Positions 25,109 to 33,423 of a stretch of 64,000 bases of DNA are shown one piece after another. The notes below the pieces were generated by a model. It worked only from the letters and a program-made list of their open reading frames with translations, had not been told where the DNA came from and did not search any database. Source of the stretch: an uncultured Oscillospiraceae bacterium (GTDB taxonomy: Bacteria > Bacillota > Clostridia > Oscillospirales > Acutalibacteraceae); assembly GCA_900554335.1 (NCBI GenBank), contig USGT01000003.1, positions 1 to 64,000 on the forward strand, in the 5' to 3' direction. A program made the position numbers and the translations under genes. Numbering within the stretch: the stretch's first letter is position 1; every line of letters begins with the position of its first letter.

Positions 25109-26850
25109 TTAAATGATTTCAGCATATTTGTTAGCTGTCTTAAAAGTAATTTCAACAGCTTTTTTGATAATATTTTCACTTTCTCGTTTTAGTGCATTTA
25201 CAGTTTCAAAATCTGCATTACCTTTAATGTTTATGTTCACAATAGGCGAGGAAAGGTTGTTATAATTTTTGTTATAAAATATTTTTTCTTTAGGACTGTT
25301 AGCAAACATTCCAGTGCCTACAAAGTTATTGGGGCTATTTGCAAAATCCCATAATTTTTTAGTAGCTTCATGAGAAAATACAACATCTCCTTCATTCATA
25401 AGTCTGTATCTTCCGGGAGAAGATTTATCTAAAATAATTTCTTTTCCGTTTTCATCAACGGTTGCTAAACCTTTTTTTGATGAAAGAGTACCGCTTGCAT
25501 AACCTCTTAAATCGTATAATTTGCGTCTATAATAGCTAAGAGAAGGTTCTGCACCTCTTTGAGTGCTTACTTGTTCTATAAGTCTTTGAAGCCTGGTAAT
25601 TTCACTTGTTTTCTCCTCATTATTAACGTTTTTATATTCTCTTGCAGATAAATTTAGTGCTTTAGCAGTTTCTCTTGAAGTGTTTCCAAGATTATTCATA
25701 GCTTTGTTTGCACTTTCAATTTGAGACGTTATCCCTGATATTTGACCTGAAATTGCTCCTAAAGTATTTGCTACGTTTATTTGACCTGAATTAAACCTAC
25801 TTAAAGCAGAATAAGCATTATTCCAAGCACCAATTACAGTAGAAGTCATACCGTCACCATAATCAATATTATATCGCATAAGATTATTGTAAAATTCTTG
25901 CGACTTACCTTCGATTAAGTTCATTGCATCAATACGAATTTGTCCTTCGTGGTGTAAATAATCCTCGATTACTTTAATTCTTTTATCTGTGCTGTCTTTA
26001 AATTGATTGTACTCGTTGTCTAGTGCTTTCTTCTGTCTTTCAATTCCATTATCGTATAAAAATTTTTGTAAATCTTCTTCGTCTTTCTTTAGCTTTTCTT
26101 GCAACTCTTTGCGTTTCTTTTGTGCTTCCGCACTATCATCAAATTGAAGAGCAGACAGTTTTGTTTGAATTTTGTTTATTTCATTATTTTTATCAGAAAG
26201 TTCCTTTTGATAGTGATATTCATCTTTTTGAACGTCAAGAGAACGTTTCATTAAATCAATTTTCTTTTTGTAACCATCAAGACTTTCCTTTAACGCTTCT
26301 TTTTCAGTTTCTTTCTGCTTTTTTATCATTTTGACGGTCATGTCAAGAAGCGAATTGATTGCTTTTTTATTATCTTCTAGTGTTTTCTTTTGATTCTCAA
26401 GTGCTTTTTTGTTGTCGTTTAGAGCTTTATTGTGATCTTTCGTAGATTTAGAAGCATTGTTAGAGGCTTGAGTATAATTAGGCATAGAAACAAGTGAAAG
26501 ACTTGTATTTAATGCATTGATTTTGCTTTGTGCATTTTCTACTTTTTGAGATAAATCTATGTATTGCTCTAAATCTGACTTTACCTTAGTAATTTGCGGT
26601 TTACCAGTAATTCCTCGCCAAAGTTTAGTAAAAAAGTTTTCGTTTTTAGATTGTTCTTCGACCTCTGCAAGTGCCATTTTAGCTTGTGCAACACTATTTA
26701 TTGCTCCTATTTCAGATTGATACCCAACAAGCCTTGACTTGATACTTTGAAGTGTTTTAGCGGTTATATCAATTTCAGCTTGAATGGAAGTTTTTTGCTC
26801 ATTTATTTTTTCTTCTCTTAATTTTTGAAGTACTTCAATTTCAAACGTAT
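25109..26850 (-). pseudogene. Phage tail tape-measure protein, 5' truncated at the ssrA border
   Basis: The frame gives about 580 residues of coiled-coil-rich tape-measure sequence, including long Lys/Glu heptad stretches. A C-terminal segment (GLATVDENGKEIILDKSS, then RLMNEGDVVFSHEATKKLW) is common near the end of such proteins. The frame runs on into the ssrA terminator and tmRNA gene, which shows that the true 5' part is missing. No proper start remains; the first internal ATG is near residue 30 of the phage part. The gene is a remnant of a longer tape measure. Confidence 0.8.
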
Positions 26851-26899
26851 AAAATAAAAATTCCCTTACACGAAACTGGGTGTTCGTATAAGGGACACA
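26848..26899 (-). terminator. ssrA terminator, also the right att-like repeat
   Basis: Read on the minus strand, the stem CCTTATACGAA / TTCGTGTAAGG with loop CACCCAGT is followed by GAATTTTTATTTTA, nine bases after the tmRNA CCA end. The same 44 bases occur at 16915-16958. Confidence 0.85.
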
Positions 26900-27317
26900 T
26901 GGTGGAGGCGAGGGGAATTGAACCCCTGTCCGAAAAATAGTCCATTTAAGCTTTCTACGAGTGTATCTAGCGATTAAAACTTCCTCATTTAACAAGTTCA
27001 CTAGAATCCATGAAAAACAAGTATTCTCTGTTGCATGATCAAAGCCGAGAAAATCAATGATTCACGTTCACCGCTATGTTAGCACCTTAAGTCGGTCGCG
27101 GTAGTCCGCCAGAAGATGTCGCCTAAATATTAAGGCTAATTAAGCAGCTACAGCAGCCATCCTTCCGAAGTTGGCATGAATTACGTTGCTTTCGCTGTTG
27201 CTTGGCTTGTCGCCATAAATAGTTTTTCCGTTTAAATTAAGTGTGACTTTTAAAGCAGTTCCACCTTGCTACCCGCTTACCTAAACTTCTATTCCTCGTC
27301 GAACCCATTACGCCCCC
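26900..27317 (-). ncRNA. ssrA: Transfer-messenger RNA (tmRNA)
   Basis: The 5' GGGGGCG pairs with 3' CGCCTCC before ACCA, forming the alanyl acceptor stem. The T arm (GAGGGGTTCAATTCCCC) and the 5' GGTTCGAC motif are in place. The mRNA-like part ends in AUG-GCU-GCU-GUA-GCU-GCU-UAA (MAAVAA, stop at 27140-27142), a typical degradation tag end. The start of the tag is unclear: the frame is open for 30 codons from AAC at 27232, or the tag may start at GCC (27175). It lies 20 bases behind smpB in the same direction. Confidence 0.95.
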
Positions 27318-27337
27318 ATGAGCTTTAAAATTACTTA

Positions 27338-27802
27338 CTATTGATTTCGTTCTTTAAATGCACGCTCGATGTCTCTTTGAGCGGCTTTTTTGGCTAAATC
27401 TTCGCGCTTGTCATAGAGTTTTTTGCCTTTGCAGAAACCAATTTGAATTTTAACCTTAGAACCTTTGAAATACGCCGAAAGTGGAATTATTGAAAAGCCT
27501 TGCTTTTTAGTTTGGCCAAAAAGCTTATTTATTTCTTTTTTGTGCATTAAAAGCTTCCTGACTCTCAGAGGGTCAACGTTAAAAATATTTCCTTTATCAT
27601 ATGCGCCGATATGAATATTATTCGCAAAAATTTCGCCGTCAACAATAGAACACCAAGAATCCTTAAGGTTAATGCTGCCATTTCTGATAGATTTAACTTC
27701 AGTTCCTTTAAGCTCAATGCCGGCTTCAAAGCTCTCAATCACAAAATAGTCGTGAGAAGCTTTTCTATTTTTAGAAATAATTTTAACTGCATCTTTAGGC
27801 AT
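27338..27802 (-). CDS. smpB: SsrA-binding protein SmpB
   Basis: The 154-residue protein matches SmpB throughout: [38 protein letters not shown], then [10 protein letters not shown] and the C-terminal G-K-K-L-Y-D-K-R tail that enters the decoding centre. ATG at 27802 lies about ten bases after GAAGGGAG; a longer ORF upstream is noise. SmpB binds tmRNA and brings it to stalled ribosomes. The smpB-ssrA pairing is conserved in Firmicutes. Confidence 0.97.
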   Translation of the reverse strand: MPKDAVKIISKNRKASHDYFVIESFEAGIELKGTEVKSIRNGSINLKDSWCSIVDGEIFANNIHIGAYDKGNIFNVDPLRVRKLLMHKKEINKLFGQTKKQGFSIIPLSAYFKGSKVKIQIGFCKGKKLYDKREDLAKKAAQRDIERAFKERNQ

Positions 27803-27978
27803 CTGTTTTCCACTCCCTTCAAATGCTTTCACAGTTCTATAGTTATTATACACCAAATAAAAAATTTTTTCAATAAGAAAGTTACATTTAAATAATTTTG
27901 AGATAAATAAAAAGGGAATATTTAATAAAAAAATATTGATACTAACTATTGATAAATAATTTGTTAGGAGGAATTTTT

Positions 27979-29217
27979 TTGAATCCATTTGAAGAAAAAC
28001 CCAAAAAAATTTTCAGCAGCATTAAAGATTGGAAAGAACTTTACTTTTATTCTTACAATAAAAATGAAGTTGACCCTTACACCAAAACGCGCATAATTCT
28101 TATGAACGGAACGGAATTTGAAGCCAACTGGTTTTCGCACCAATTTTCAAGAAATTGCGATAATAACGACCTTCGCAGGGAACTTGCAATGTTAAGATAT
28201 ATTGAAAAGCAGCAGCAAATGAAAATCGCTTCGCTTAAGCCCATAAACGAAACCATTCTTGAAACGACTATAAGTTATGAGCAGTTAGCGGTCGATTTAA
28301 CTGCAGCTCTTGCTAAAAGCGAACCAGACGAAAATGTGAAATCTGCTCTTGATTTTGCGCTTTTAGAGGATTTTGATCATCTTTATCGCTATGCTGATTT
28401 GCTCGAAGCTGAGCATGGAATTCACGCTGAAAAATTAGTTGGAAAATACACTGAAATAATGCCGGGCAGACCCACGATTTCTCACCACAGGCACCCTTAT
28501 GACAACGTGAGAAATCACATAAATTCCAAAAAAGCTGATCCAATAACAAAATTAAACGTTGCTATAATCACGGCTGCTGAGCAGCAAACAATGAATTACT
28601 ACATGAATATTGCGGGTTTTTACACTTCAGATATAGGAAGAAGGCTTTATCAAGAAATAGGCTTAGTTGAGGAAGAGCACGTAACGCAATATGGATGCTT
28701 GCTGGACACTAACATGACTTGGCTTGAGAATTTGCTTTGCCATGAATATACCGAGTGCTATTTGTATTATTCTTGCTTTAATTATGAAACAGACCCGCAA
28801 ATCAAGAAAATATGGGAACAACATTTTGCGCAAGAAGTGGCGCATCTTCACAAAGCAGCTGAGCTTTTGCAAAAATACGAAAATAAAGAGTGGCAGCAAG
28901 TTATTCCTGATGGCAGTTTCCCGGAGCTTTTGAAGCTTGAATCTAATATTGAATATGTTAGGGATATTCTTGCAAACACGGTGAATAACACCGCCGACAA
29001 AGAAGGATACACTGAGGTTTCATCGCTCCCGAAAGAGGCTGATTTCTTTAAATTCCAAAATAAAATAAATAAGAGTGTCAGCGATGTTCCTTCGCACGAA
29101 GTAATTGAAAATTATATTCAAAAAAACGGCGAAGATTACAGGTTTGAAACCAAAGAAAACCCAGTGGAAGAGCTTCAAGAAAGAACGAAAGATAACACTA
29201 CAGTTGGCAGAAAATAA
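27979..29217 (+). CDS. Ferritin-like diiron-fold protein
   Basis: The 413-residue protein starts with TTG seven bases after AGGAGG. Four helices carry likely metal ligands in ferritin/rubrerythrin style. They are E..H in [19 protein letters not shown] in [14 protein letters not shown] in [11 protein letters not shown] in [10 protein letters not shown] and E..H in [11 protein letters not shown]. There is no signal peptide and no rubredoxin-type cysteine cluster. A role in iron handling or peroxide defence is plausible from the fold, but no substrate can be named. It is divergent from smpB and monocistronic, closed by a terminator. Confidence 0.8.
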   Translation: MNPFEEKPKKIFSSIKDWKELYFYSYNKNEVDPYTKTRIILMNGTEFEANWFSHQFSRNCDNNDLRRELAMLRYIEKQQQMKIASLKPINETILETTISYEQLAVDLTAALAKSEPDENVKSALDFALLEDFDHLYRYADLLEAEHGIHAEKLVGKYTEIMPGRPTISHHRHPYDNVRNHINSKKADPITKLNVAIITAAEQQTMNYYMNIAGFYTSDIGRRLYQEIGLVEEEHVTQYGCLLDTNMTWLENLLCHEYTECYLYYSCFNYETDPQIKKIWEQHFAQEVAHLHKAAELLQKYENKEWQQVIPDGSFPELLKLESNIEYVRDILANTVNNTADKEGYTEVSSLPKEADFFKFQNKINKSVSDVPSHEVIENYIQKNGEDYRFETKENPVEELQERTKDNTTVGRK

Positions 29218-29226
29218 TAAAAAACA

Positions 29227-29262
29227 AACGTCTGGATTAGCGGTCCGGGCGTTTTAGTTTTA
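29227..29262 (+). terminator. Terminator of the ferritin-like gene
   Basis: AACGTCTGGA pairs with TCCGGGCGTT (two G-U pairs) and is followed by TTAGTTTT. Confidence 0.7.
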
Positions 29263-29271
29263 ACAAAACAT

Positions 29272-29309
29272 ATTAAAAACCGCTTCTTCTTGGCAAACCG
29301 AAGGAGCGG
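29272..29309 (-). terminator. Terminator of the DUF421 gene
   Basis: CCGCTTCTTC and GAAGGAGCGG pair over ten bases. On the minus strand the stem is followed by TTTTTAAT. It faces the plus-strand terminator, as expected for convergent genes. Confidence 0.75.
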
Positions 29310-29323
29310 ATGAGTTTTATACT

Positions 29324-30034
29324 TTATATTGTAGGAGTGGTTTTTGGGTTGTCGTTTTTCTTGTAAACATAAAAGTTATCTGAGCTGTCAATGAACGCAA
29401 GCAAAACATCTTTGGCGCTTTTAATGTCTTTTTTCTCGAGCTCAGTTTTGAGCCACTCTTTGCTTTTATTCATTATTTTCATGTTTTCTTCCAAAACTGT
29501 GCCGTCTATAATCATGTTCGAGCAAATGCCTTTATACTGAGTTGGAATTTTAACGTCTTTCGGCGTTAGCGGCAGGCTTTCAGGCTTCATTTGAACGCTC
29601 ACTTCGCCGTTTGTTTCAAGAATTGCAAACTCAACTTCAGAAATATTAAAAGCGTTTTTGAGCCTGCATTCTTCCAGAAGTTCGTTGATGTTAATTTTGG
29701 TTTTTCTTAGGTTTTCTTCTATTATTTTCCCGTCTTGAATGAGCAAAGTTGGCGCACCGTTAAGAATTTTTCTTCCGATTTGGCTTTTAATGCTTATCCA
29801 TGAAAGAATGAGTGGGAACACGCCGTAGATTATAACGCTGGTGATGAATTCCGGGAAGTCTATGTCAAGGTCAACTGCAAAAGCTGCTGCGATGGAACCT
29901 ATTGAAATTCCTATGACATAATGAAAAAAGCTGAGCTGAGATATTTGCTTTTTTCCGGCCATTCGCGTGAAAATGAAAAGAATAATTACCGAAATTATTG
30001 AATGAATTGCTGCTTGGGATATACTTTCGTGCAA
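29324..30034 (-). CDS. DUF421 (YetF-type) membrane protein
   Basis: The 236-residue protein has three N-terminal membrane helices, with FTRMAGKKQISQLSFFHYVI and GISIGSIA as family hallmarks. A cytoplasmic domain follows, containing L-I-Q-D-G-K-I, NINELLEECRLKNAFNISEV and E-(F)-A-I-L-E-T-N-G. This is the DUF421/YetF pattern. YetF-type proteins in spore-formers can be membrane-associated germination or envelope proteins; the role here is not known. TTG at 30034 is eight bases from AAAGGAG and is preferred to GTG at 30043, which touches it. Confidence 0.85.
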   Translation of the reverse strand: MHESISQAAIHSIISVIILFIFTRMAGKKQISQLSFFHYVIGISIGSIAAAFAVDLDIDFPEFITSVIIYGVFPLILSWISIKSQIGRKILNGAPTLLIQDGKIIEENLRKTKININELLEECRLKNAFNISEVEFAILETNGEVSVQMKPESLPLTPKDVKIPTQYKGICSNMIIDGTVLEENMKIMNKSKEWLKTELEKKDIKSAKDVLLAFIDSSDNFYVYKKNDNPKTTPTI

Positions 30035-30141
30035 AATAATCACTCCTTTGTGTTTTTAAATATATTCTGTGGAGTAATCAAAAAAATATTCAAAAATTAT
30101 CTTTGATATTTATAAAAATGTTTTTCAAAATATGCTATTTA

Positions 30142-30170
30142 TTGACGAAATCGTTATATAATGTTATAAT
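30142..30170 (+). promoter_or_regulatory. Promoter of the 30219 gene
   Basis: TTGACG, a 17-base spacer and TATAAT give a near-consensus promoter 48 bases upstream of the start. Confidence 0.75.
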
Positions 30171-30218
30171 TTGGATAGATTTTTTACAAATAAAAAATAA
30201 AGATTGGAGGAAAATAAA

Positions 30219-31286
30219 TTGAAATATAAATATTTAGATATTTTTCTTAGCGTTTTTGGAGGCGTTTTTGCTCTCATGGGTTTTATATTAATGTTTGCAA
30301 ATTTTTTTGCCGGCTTTTTTCTGCTTTTGTTTGGCGCGTTTTTAATCCCAGCGGTTTATGAAAAATCAAAAGAAATTATTAAAAAATATTCTGGGAAAAT
30401 TCCTGAAAAATATTATGGTAAAATGAGCGCATTTTGGAATAAAAACGGAAAATACATGAAAATTTTTTTGCCTTCCGTGTTTTTTGCGTTGGCTGCGGCT
30501 TTTGTGCTAATCAGCAACCCGGCGCCTGCTAAAACCGAAGCTGTTACGCCTGCTTTAAACACTGAAAAAAGCGCGGAAGAGCCCGCAGAATCGGAAGAAG
30601 CTGAAGAAACAGAAGAAAAGCCTGAAATAACTAGCCTGCACTTTGATGAAACCGAGTTAGAAATGGACATAAATGAAACCAAAGATTTGACTTTGGAAAT
30701 TAAGCCGGAAAATGCAGAAACTGAAGATTTGCAGTATTGCACCTCGAATGAAGAAGTGGCAAGCTTGGAAAAAACGGATGGAACCGCAGTAGAAAGCAAA
30801 GTGAATTTGAAATTGAATCCGGCAGGCGAAGGAGAATGCGAAGTTTTTGCCAAAACTTCTGAAGGAATCGAAAGCAACAAGATTTCTGTTAAAATAATTG
30901 ATAACGAAAGAATTCTCGCCGAGGAAAAAGCTAAAGAGGATGAAGAAAAAGCCAGGCAAGAAGCCGAAGCGCAAGCCAAGAAGGAAGCTGAAAAACAAGC
31001 TGCAAAAGCCGCTGAAGAAGAGCAAGCAAAGCTGCAAGCTGAAGCAAAAGCTAAGAAAAAAGCAGCCGAGAAAACAAGCAAAGCAGCATCTTCAAACGCT
31101 AAGGCCTCTTCGAGCAAAAAGAGCACCAAAAACACCAATAATTCTCACGGCAAACAAGTTTACAGAACGCCTCATGGAAAAAGATATCATTTCGACCCTG
31201 ATTGCGGAGGAAAAAATTCTAAACTTACAACATTGGAAGATGCGATTTCCGCAGGTTTGACGCCTTGCAAAAAATGCGCACATTAA
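30219..31286 (+). CDS. Membrane protein with Ig-like domain, Lys/Glu/Ala-rich stalk and Cys-rich end
   Basis: The 355-residue protein starts with TTG eight bases after GGAGG; an in-frame TTG at 30204 overlaps the ribosome site. Two or three hydrophobic helices occupy about 1-45 and 85-105. An Ig-like (BIG2-style) domain at about 135-230 follows (ITSLHFDETELEMDINETK). A 60-residue highly charged Ala/Lys/Glu stalk leads to a terminal module, VYRTPHGKRYHFDPDCGG ending P-C-K-K-C. That end (YH..C..C..C) matches a small putative metal-binding domain seen at the tail of many Firmicute proteins. Function unknown. Confidence 0.8.
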   Translation: MKYKYLDIFLSVFGGVFALMGFILMFANFFAGFFLLLFGAFLIPAVYEKSKEIIKKYSGKIPEKYYGKMSAFWNKNGKYMKIFLPSVFFALAAAFVLISNPAPAKTEAVTPALNTEKSAEEPAESEEAEETEEKPEITSLHFDETELEMDINETKDLTLEIKPENAETEDLQYCTSNEEVASLEKTDGTAVESKVNLKLNPAGEGECEVFAKTSEGIESNKISVKIIDNERILAEEKAKEDEEKARQEAEAQAKKEAEKQAAKAAEEEQAKLQAEAKAKKKAAEKTSKAASSNAKASSSKKSTKNTNNSHGKQVYRTPHGKRYHFDPDCGGKNSKLTTLEDAISAGLTPCKKCAH

Positions 31287-31304
31287 TATAAAAAGTTTTA
31301 CGAA

Positions 31305-31332
31305 GTTGCCCGAAATAGGGCAATTTTTTCTT
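31305..31332 (+). terminator. Terminator of the 30219 gene
   Basis: GTTGCCC / GGGCAAT with loop GAAATA is followed by TTTTTTCTTTG. Confidence 0.8.
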
Positions 31333-31389
31333 TGTTTCAAACTATAAGTGAATAAAAAATTATTCAAAAAATTGAAAGGGAGAAAACGA

Positions 31390-32280
31390 ATGATAACCAA
31401 AGAAATAAGTTTAAAGTTGTGGGAAAAGAACAATGAAATTTTTTATGCGGTTAAAGGCGAAGTTGATGCAAGGTGCATTAAGGTTTATTTTTTGGATGAA
31501 GATGAAACAAAACTTAGTCTCAGCGGCAAAACGGTGACATTTTATGCTCGCAAACCTGACGGAACGCAAATTTACAATAGCTGCACAATTGACACGAGCG
31601 AAAATAGCGCCTCTGTTAGCGTGACTTCTCAAATGGTGAGCATGCTTGGAATAGTTGAATGTGAATTCCAAATTTTTAATTCTGAAAATGATTTGCTTAA
31701 AATTAACGGCCTTAGAGTCATTGTTACTTCAAAGGGAGATTTCACCGAAGCAGTTGAAAGCACTTCTGAGTTTAGCGCTTTAGTGACCGCACTTAACGAG
31801 GTAAGTAATCTTCCTACAGATGCAGTTAAAGACATAAAAGTCAACGGGAAATTGGTTTCGAAAGATTTAAATAAAATTGTTAATATAACGGATGTGCCAA
31901 CCTTTGAGCAAGGCACGTGGACGCCTGCGCTATCATGCCCGTTTGGAGGGCCTCCAACTTACACCATGCAAGGAAGCGAAGCTTATTATTTCCGCATTGG
32001 GGAGTTAGTTTACATAAACTTTTTTATAGAAGCCACAGTAACAGACGTTGGCGAAGGAGTAGCTTCTATCACAGGGCTGCCGTTTAAAGCAAAAGGCACC
32101 GATTCGAGGCATACCATTGCTTTGAACGCTAAAGGTTGCTTTGATGCCACGGATACGGTGATTGTTTTGCTCGGAAATTCAAGCGCTTTGAAATTCACTT
32201 CATTCGGCGGCGGAGAATATTGGCCATGGAAGGCTGAACACTTTTTCCTTAGTGGAAGCGGATGCTATTTAAGGAAGTAA
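31390..32280 (+). CDS. Lone BppU-like phage baseplate/receptor-binding protein
   Basis: The 296-residue protein starts with ATG behind AAAGGGAG (longer ORF from 31348 rejected). The N-terminal ~130 residues match the BppU N-terminal sandwich: VYFLDEDETKLSLSGKTVTF, YARKPDGT, GIVECEFQIFNSENDLLKI. After a helical linker, the C-terminal ~120 residues form a beta-rich head with GTWTPALSCPFGGPPTY and FRIGELVYINFFIEATV, a pattern found in phage tail fibres and capsule-binding heads. No other phage gene flanks it; it stands between two terminators, so it is a stray or domesticated gene. Confidence 0.75.
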   Translation: MITKEISLKLWEKNNEIFYAVKGEVDARCIKVYFLDEDETKLSLSGKTVTFYARKPDGTQIYNSCTIDTSENSASVSVTSQMVSMLGIVECEFQIFNSENDLLKINGLRVIVTSKGDFTEAVESTSEFSALVTALNEVSNLPTDAVKDIKVNGKLVSKDLNKIVNITDVPTFEQGTWTPALSCPFGGPPTYTMQGSEAYYFRIGELVYINFFIEATVTDVGEGVASITGLPFKAKGTDSRHTIALNAKGCFDATDTVIVLLGNSSALKFTSFGGGEYWPWKAEHFFLSGSGCYLRK

Positions 32281-32296
32281 AAAATAAAATATGCAA

Positions 32297-32332
32297 AAAC
32301 CACCTATTTTACGGGTGGTTTTATTTTTTTAG
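32297..32332 (+). terminator. Terminator of the BppU-like gene
   Basis: AAACCACC pairs with GGTGGTTT around a short loop, followed by TATTTTTTT. Confidence 0.8.
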
Positions 32333-32495
32333 ATGAAAATGTTTAGTTTTGAAATTTTATGTTATGTTTTTATTTTCTCGGTTTGCTAAATTTATATTTA
32401 GTTTATATGATTTTTTTATTTTTAAATCCTTGAATTAAGGTAACAAATTTAATAAGATTAATATGAAACAGTTATTTTATAAGGAGCTATTAGAA

Positions 32496-33326
32496 ATGAA
32501 AAACAAGACCCTTGCAGTTATTCTTTTGTTGTGCACTATGCTTATGCCTAGCGGATTTGCAGGTGAAATTCGAAAAAACAGTCCAAATTACCGCAACATG
32601 AAAATCATTAAAAGCCAACTTAGTGGCCAATATTACGCAGTAGGAACTTTAAGAATGCTATCAGACAAATTTAATGAATTATTAGATTTGCTGAAAAAAG
32701 AAAAAGATAAGATAGAACTTGACAGCAAACAGAAAATAACATGCTCTAAAGACATGAAATTTCTTTTTTTTACTTGTTATTACACAAAGGCAAAAACCGT
32801 ACTTTATGGCCAAATGTATGCTCAGGAATTATTTAAAGGTCTAGATGATTTTATGTATCACCCTATGTATATGCTTATAAACCCGGGTTCGGGGCTTAAT
32901 TTTGGCTGGCTTACCTACGGCCCTAGCTCTAAATTTGCTGATATGCTTAACACTTTTGTTGAAAACATTCATTTATCTGAAGAAGCTGGTTACTTTGATG
33001 ATGTTCATTCATGCTCGAATTACCTCAAAAAGATTTCGCGCTTGAAACTTGAACAAATTTTGAAAGTTAAAAATTTTTACACTAAATTCCCAAAAAATTC
33101 TGAAAATGCTTTGGTTGTGTTTGAAAACATAATTTTTATCATTAGAAGATTCGGAATAAGAAAAAATTTAGCTGTCAAGCACCTTGAATTAGTGGTTAAA
33201 TATGCAAAGACTCAGGAAAATAAAGAAGAGCTTCTTAAGAAAATAAGAAATATAGTAACAAACAACATTCGGACTTTTGCTAATTCTGTCGAAGAAATGG
33301 CATTAATACAACTTAAAATAAGATAA
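32496..33326 (+). CDS. Secreted protein of unknown function
   Basis: The 276-residue protein starts with ATG nine bases after AAGGAG; an ORF start at 32463 lies upstream of the ribosome site. It has a signal peptide (MKNKTLAVILLLCTMLMPSG, likely cleavage after FAG/FA near residue 23). The mature part is helical and basic with no motif I recognise. It precedes the leader-AAA+ gene, but that gene has its own promoter, so co-function is uncertain. Confidence 0.7.
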   Translation: MKNKTLAVILLLCTMLMPSGFAGEIRKNSPNYRNMKIIKSQLSGQYYAVGTLRMLSDKFNELLDLLKKEKDKIELDSKQKITCSKDMKFLFFTCYYTKAKTVLYGQMYAQELFKGLDDFMYHPMYMLINPGSGLNFGWLTYGPSSKFADMLNTFVENIHLSEEAGYFDDVHSCSNYLKKISRLKLEQILKVKNFYTKFPKNSENALVVFENIIFIIRRFGIRKNLAVKHLELVVKYAKTQENKEELLKKIRNIVTNNIRTFANSVEEMALIQLKIR

Positions 33327-33342
33327 ATTATTCATAAAACAG

Positions 33343-33371
33343 TTGACAAAGTTTAAATTACGTTATATAAT
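33343..33371 (+). promoter_or_regulatory. Promoter of the leader-AAA+ gene
   Basis: TTGACA, a 17-base spacer and TATAAT: a consensus promoter 52 bases before the start codon. Confidence 0.8.
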
Positions 33372-33423
33372 CTAACTATAGATGTTAAGAAATTAATTTA
33401 AGATTAGAAAGGAAGTTTGCTAA

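Larger units (their letters stand above)
16914..26891. mobile_element. Prophage tail-module remnant at ssrA
   Basis: The interval is bounded by the direct repeats of the ssrA 3' border. It carries minus-strand phage tail genes in the usual order: tape measure (5'-truncated), distal tail, tail-associated protein, and a baseplate-like protein. Four cargo-like genes and a toxin-antitoxin pair are added. No integrase, terminase, portal, capsid, lysis or replication gene is present, so it is a remnant or a domesticated tail module and not an active phage. Confidence 0.75.

Noticed and set aside
26850..27001. N-terminal 50 residues of the tape-measure ORF
   Set aside because: This part reads through the ssrA terminator and tmRNA 3' end; it is not phage coding sequence.
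30413..31138. 241-residue antisense ORF opposite the 30219 gene
   Set aside because: It mirrors the Lys/Glu/Ala-rich stalk, giving a low-complexity Phe/Ala/Ser product, and lacks a ribosome site.
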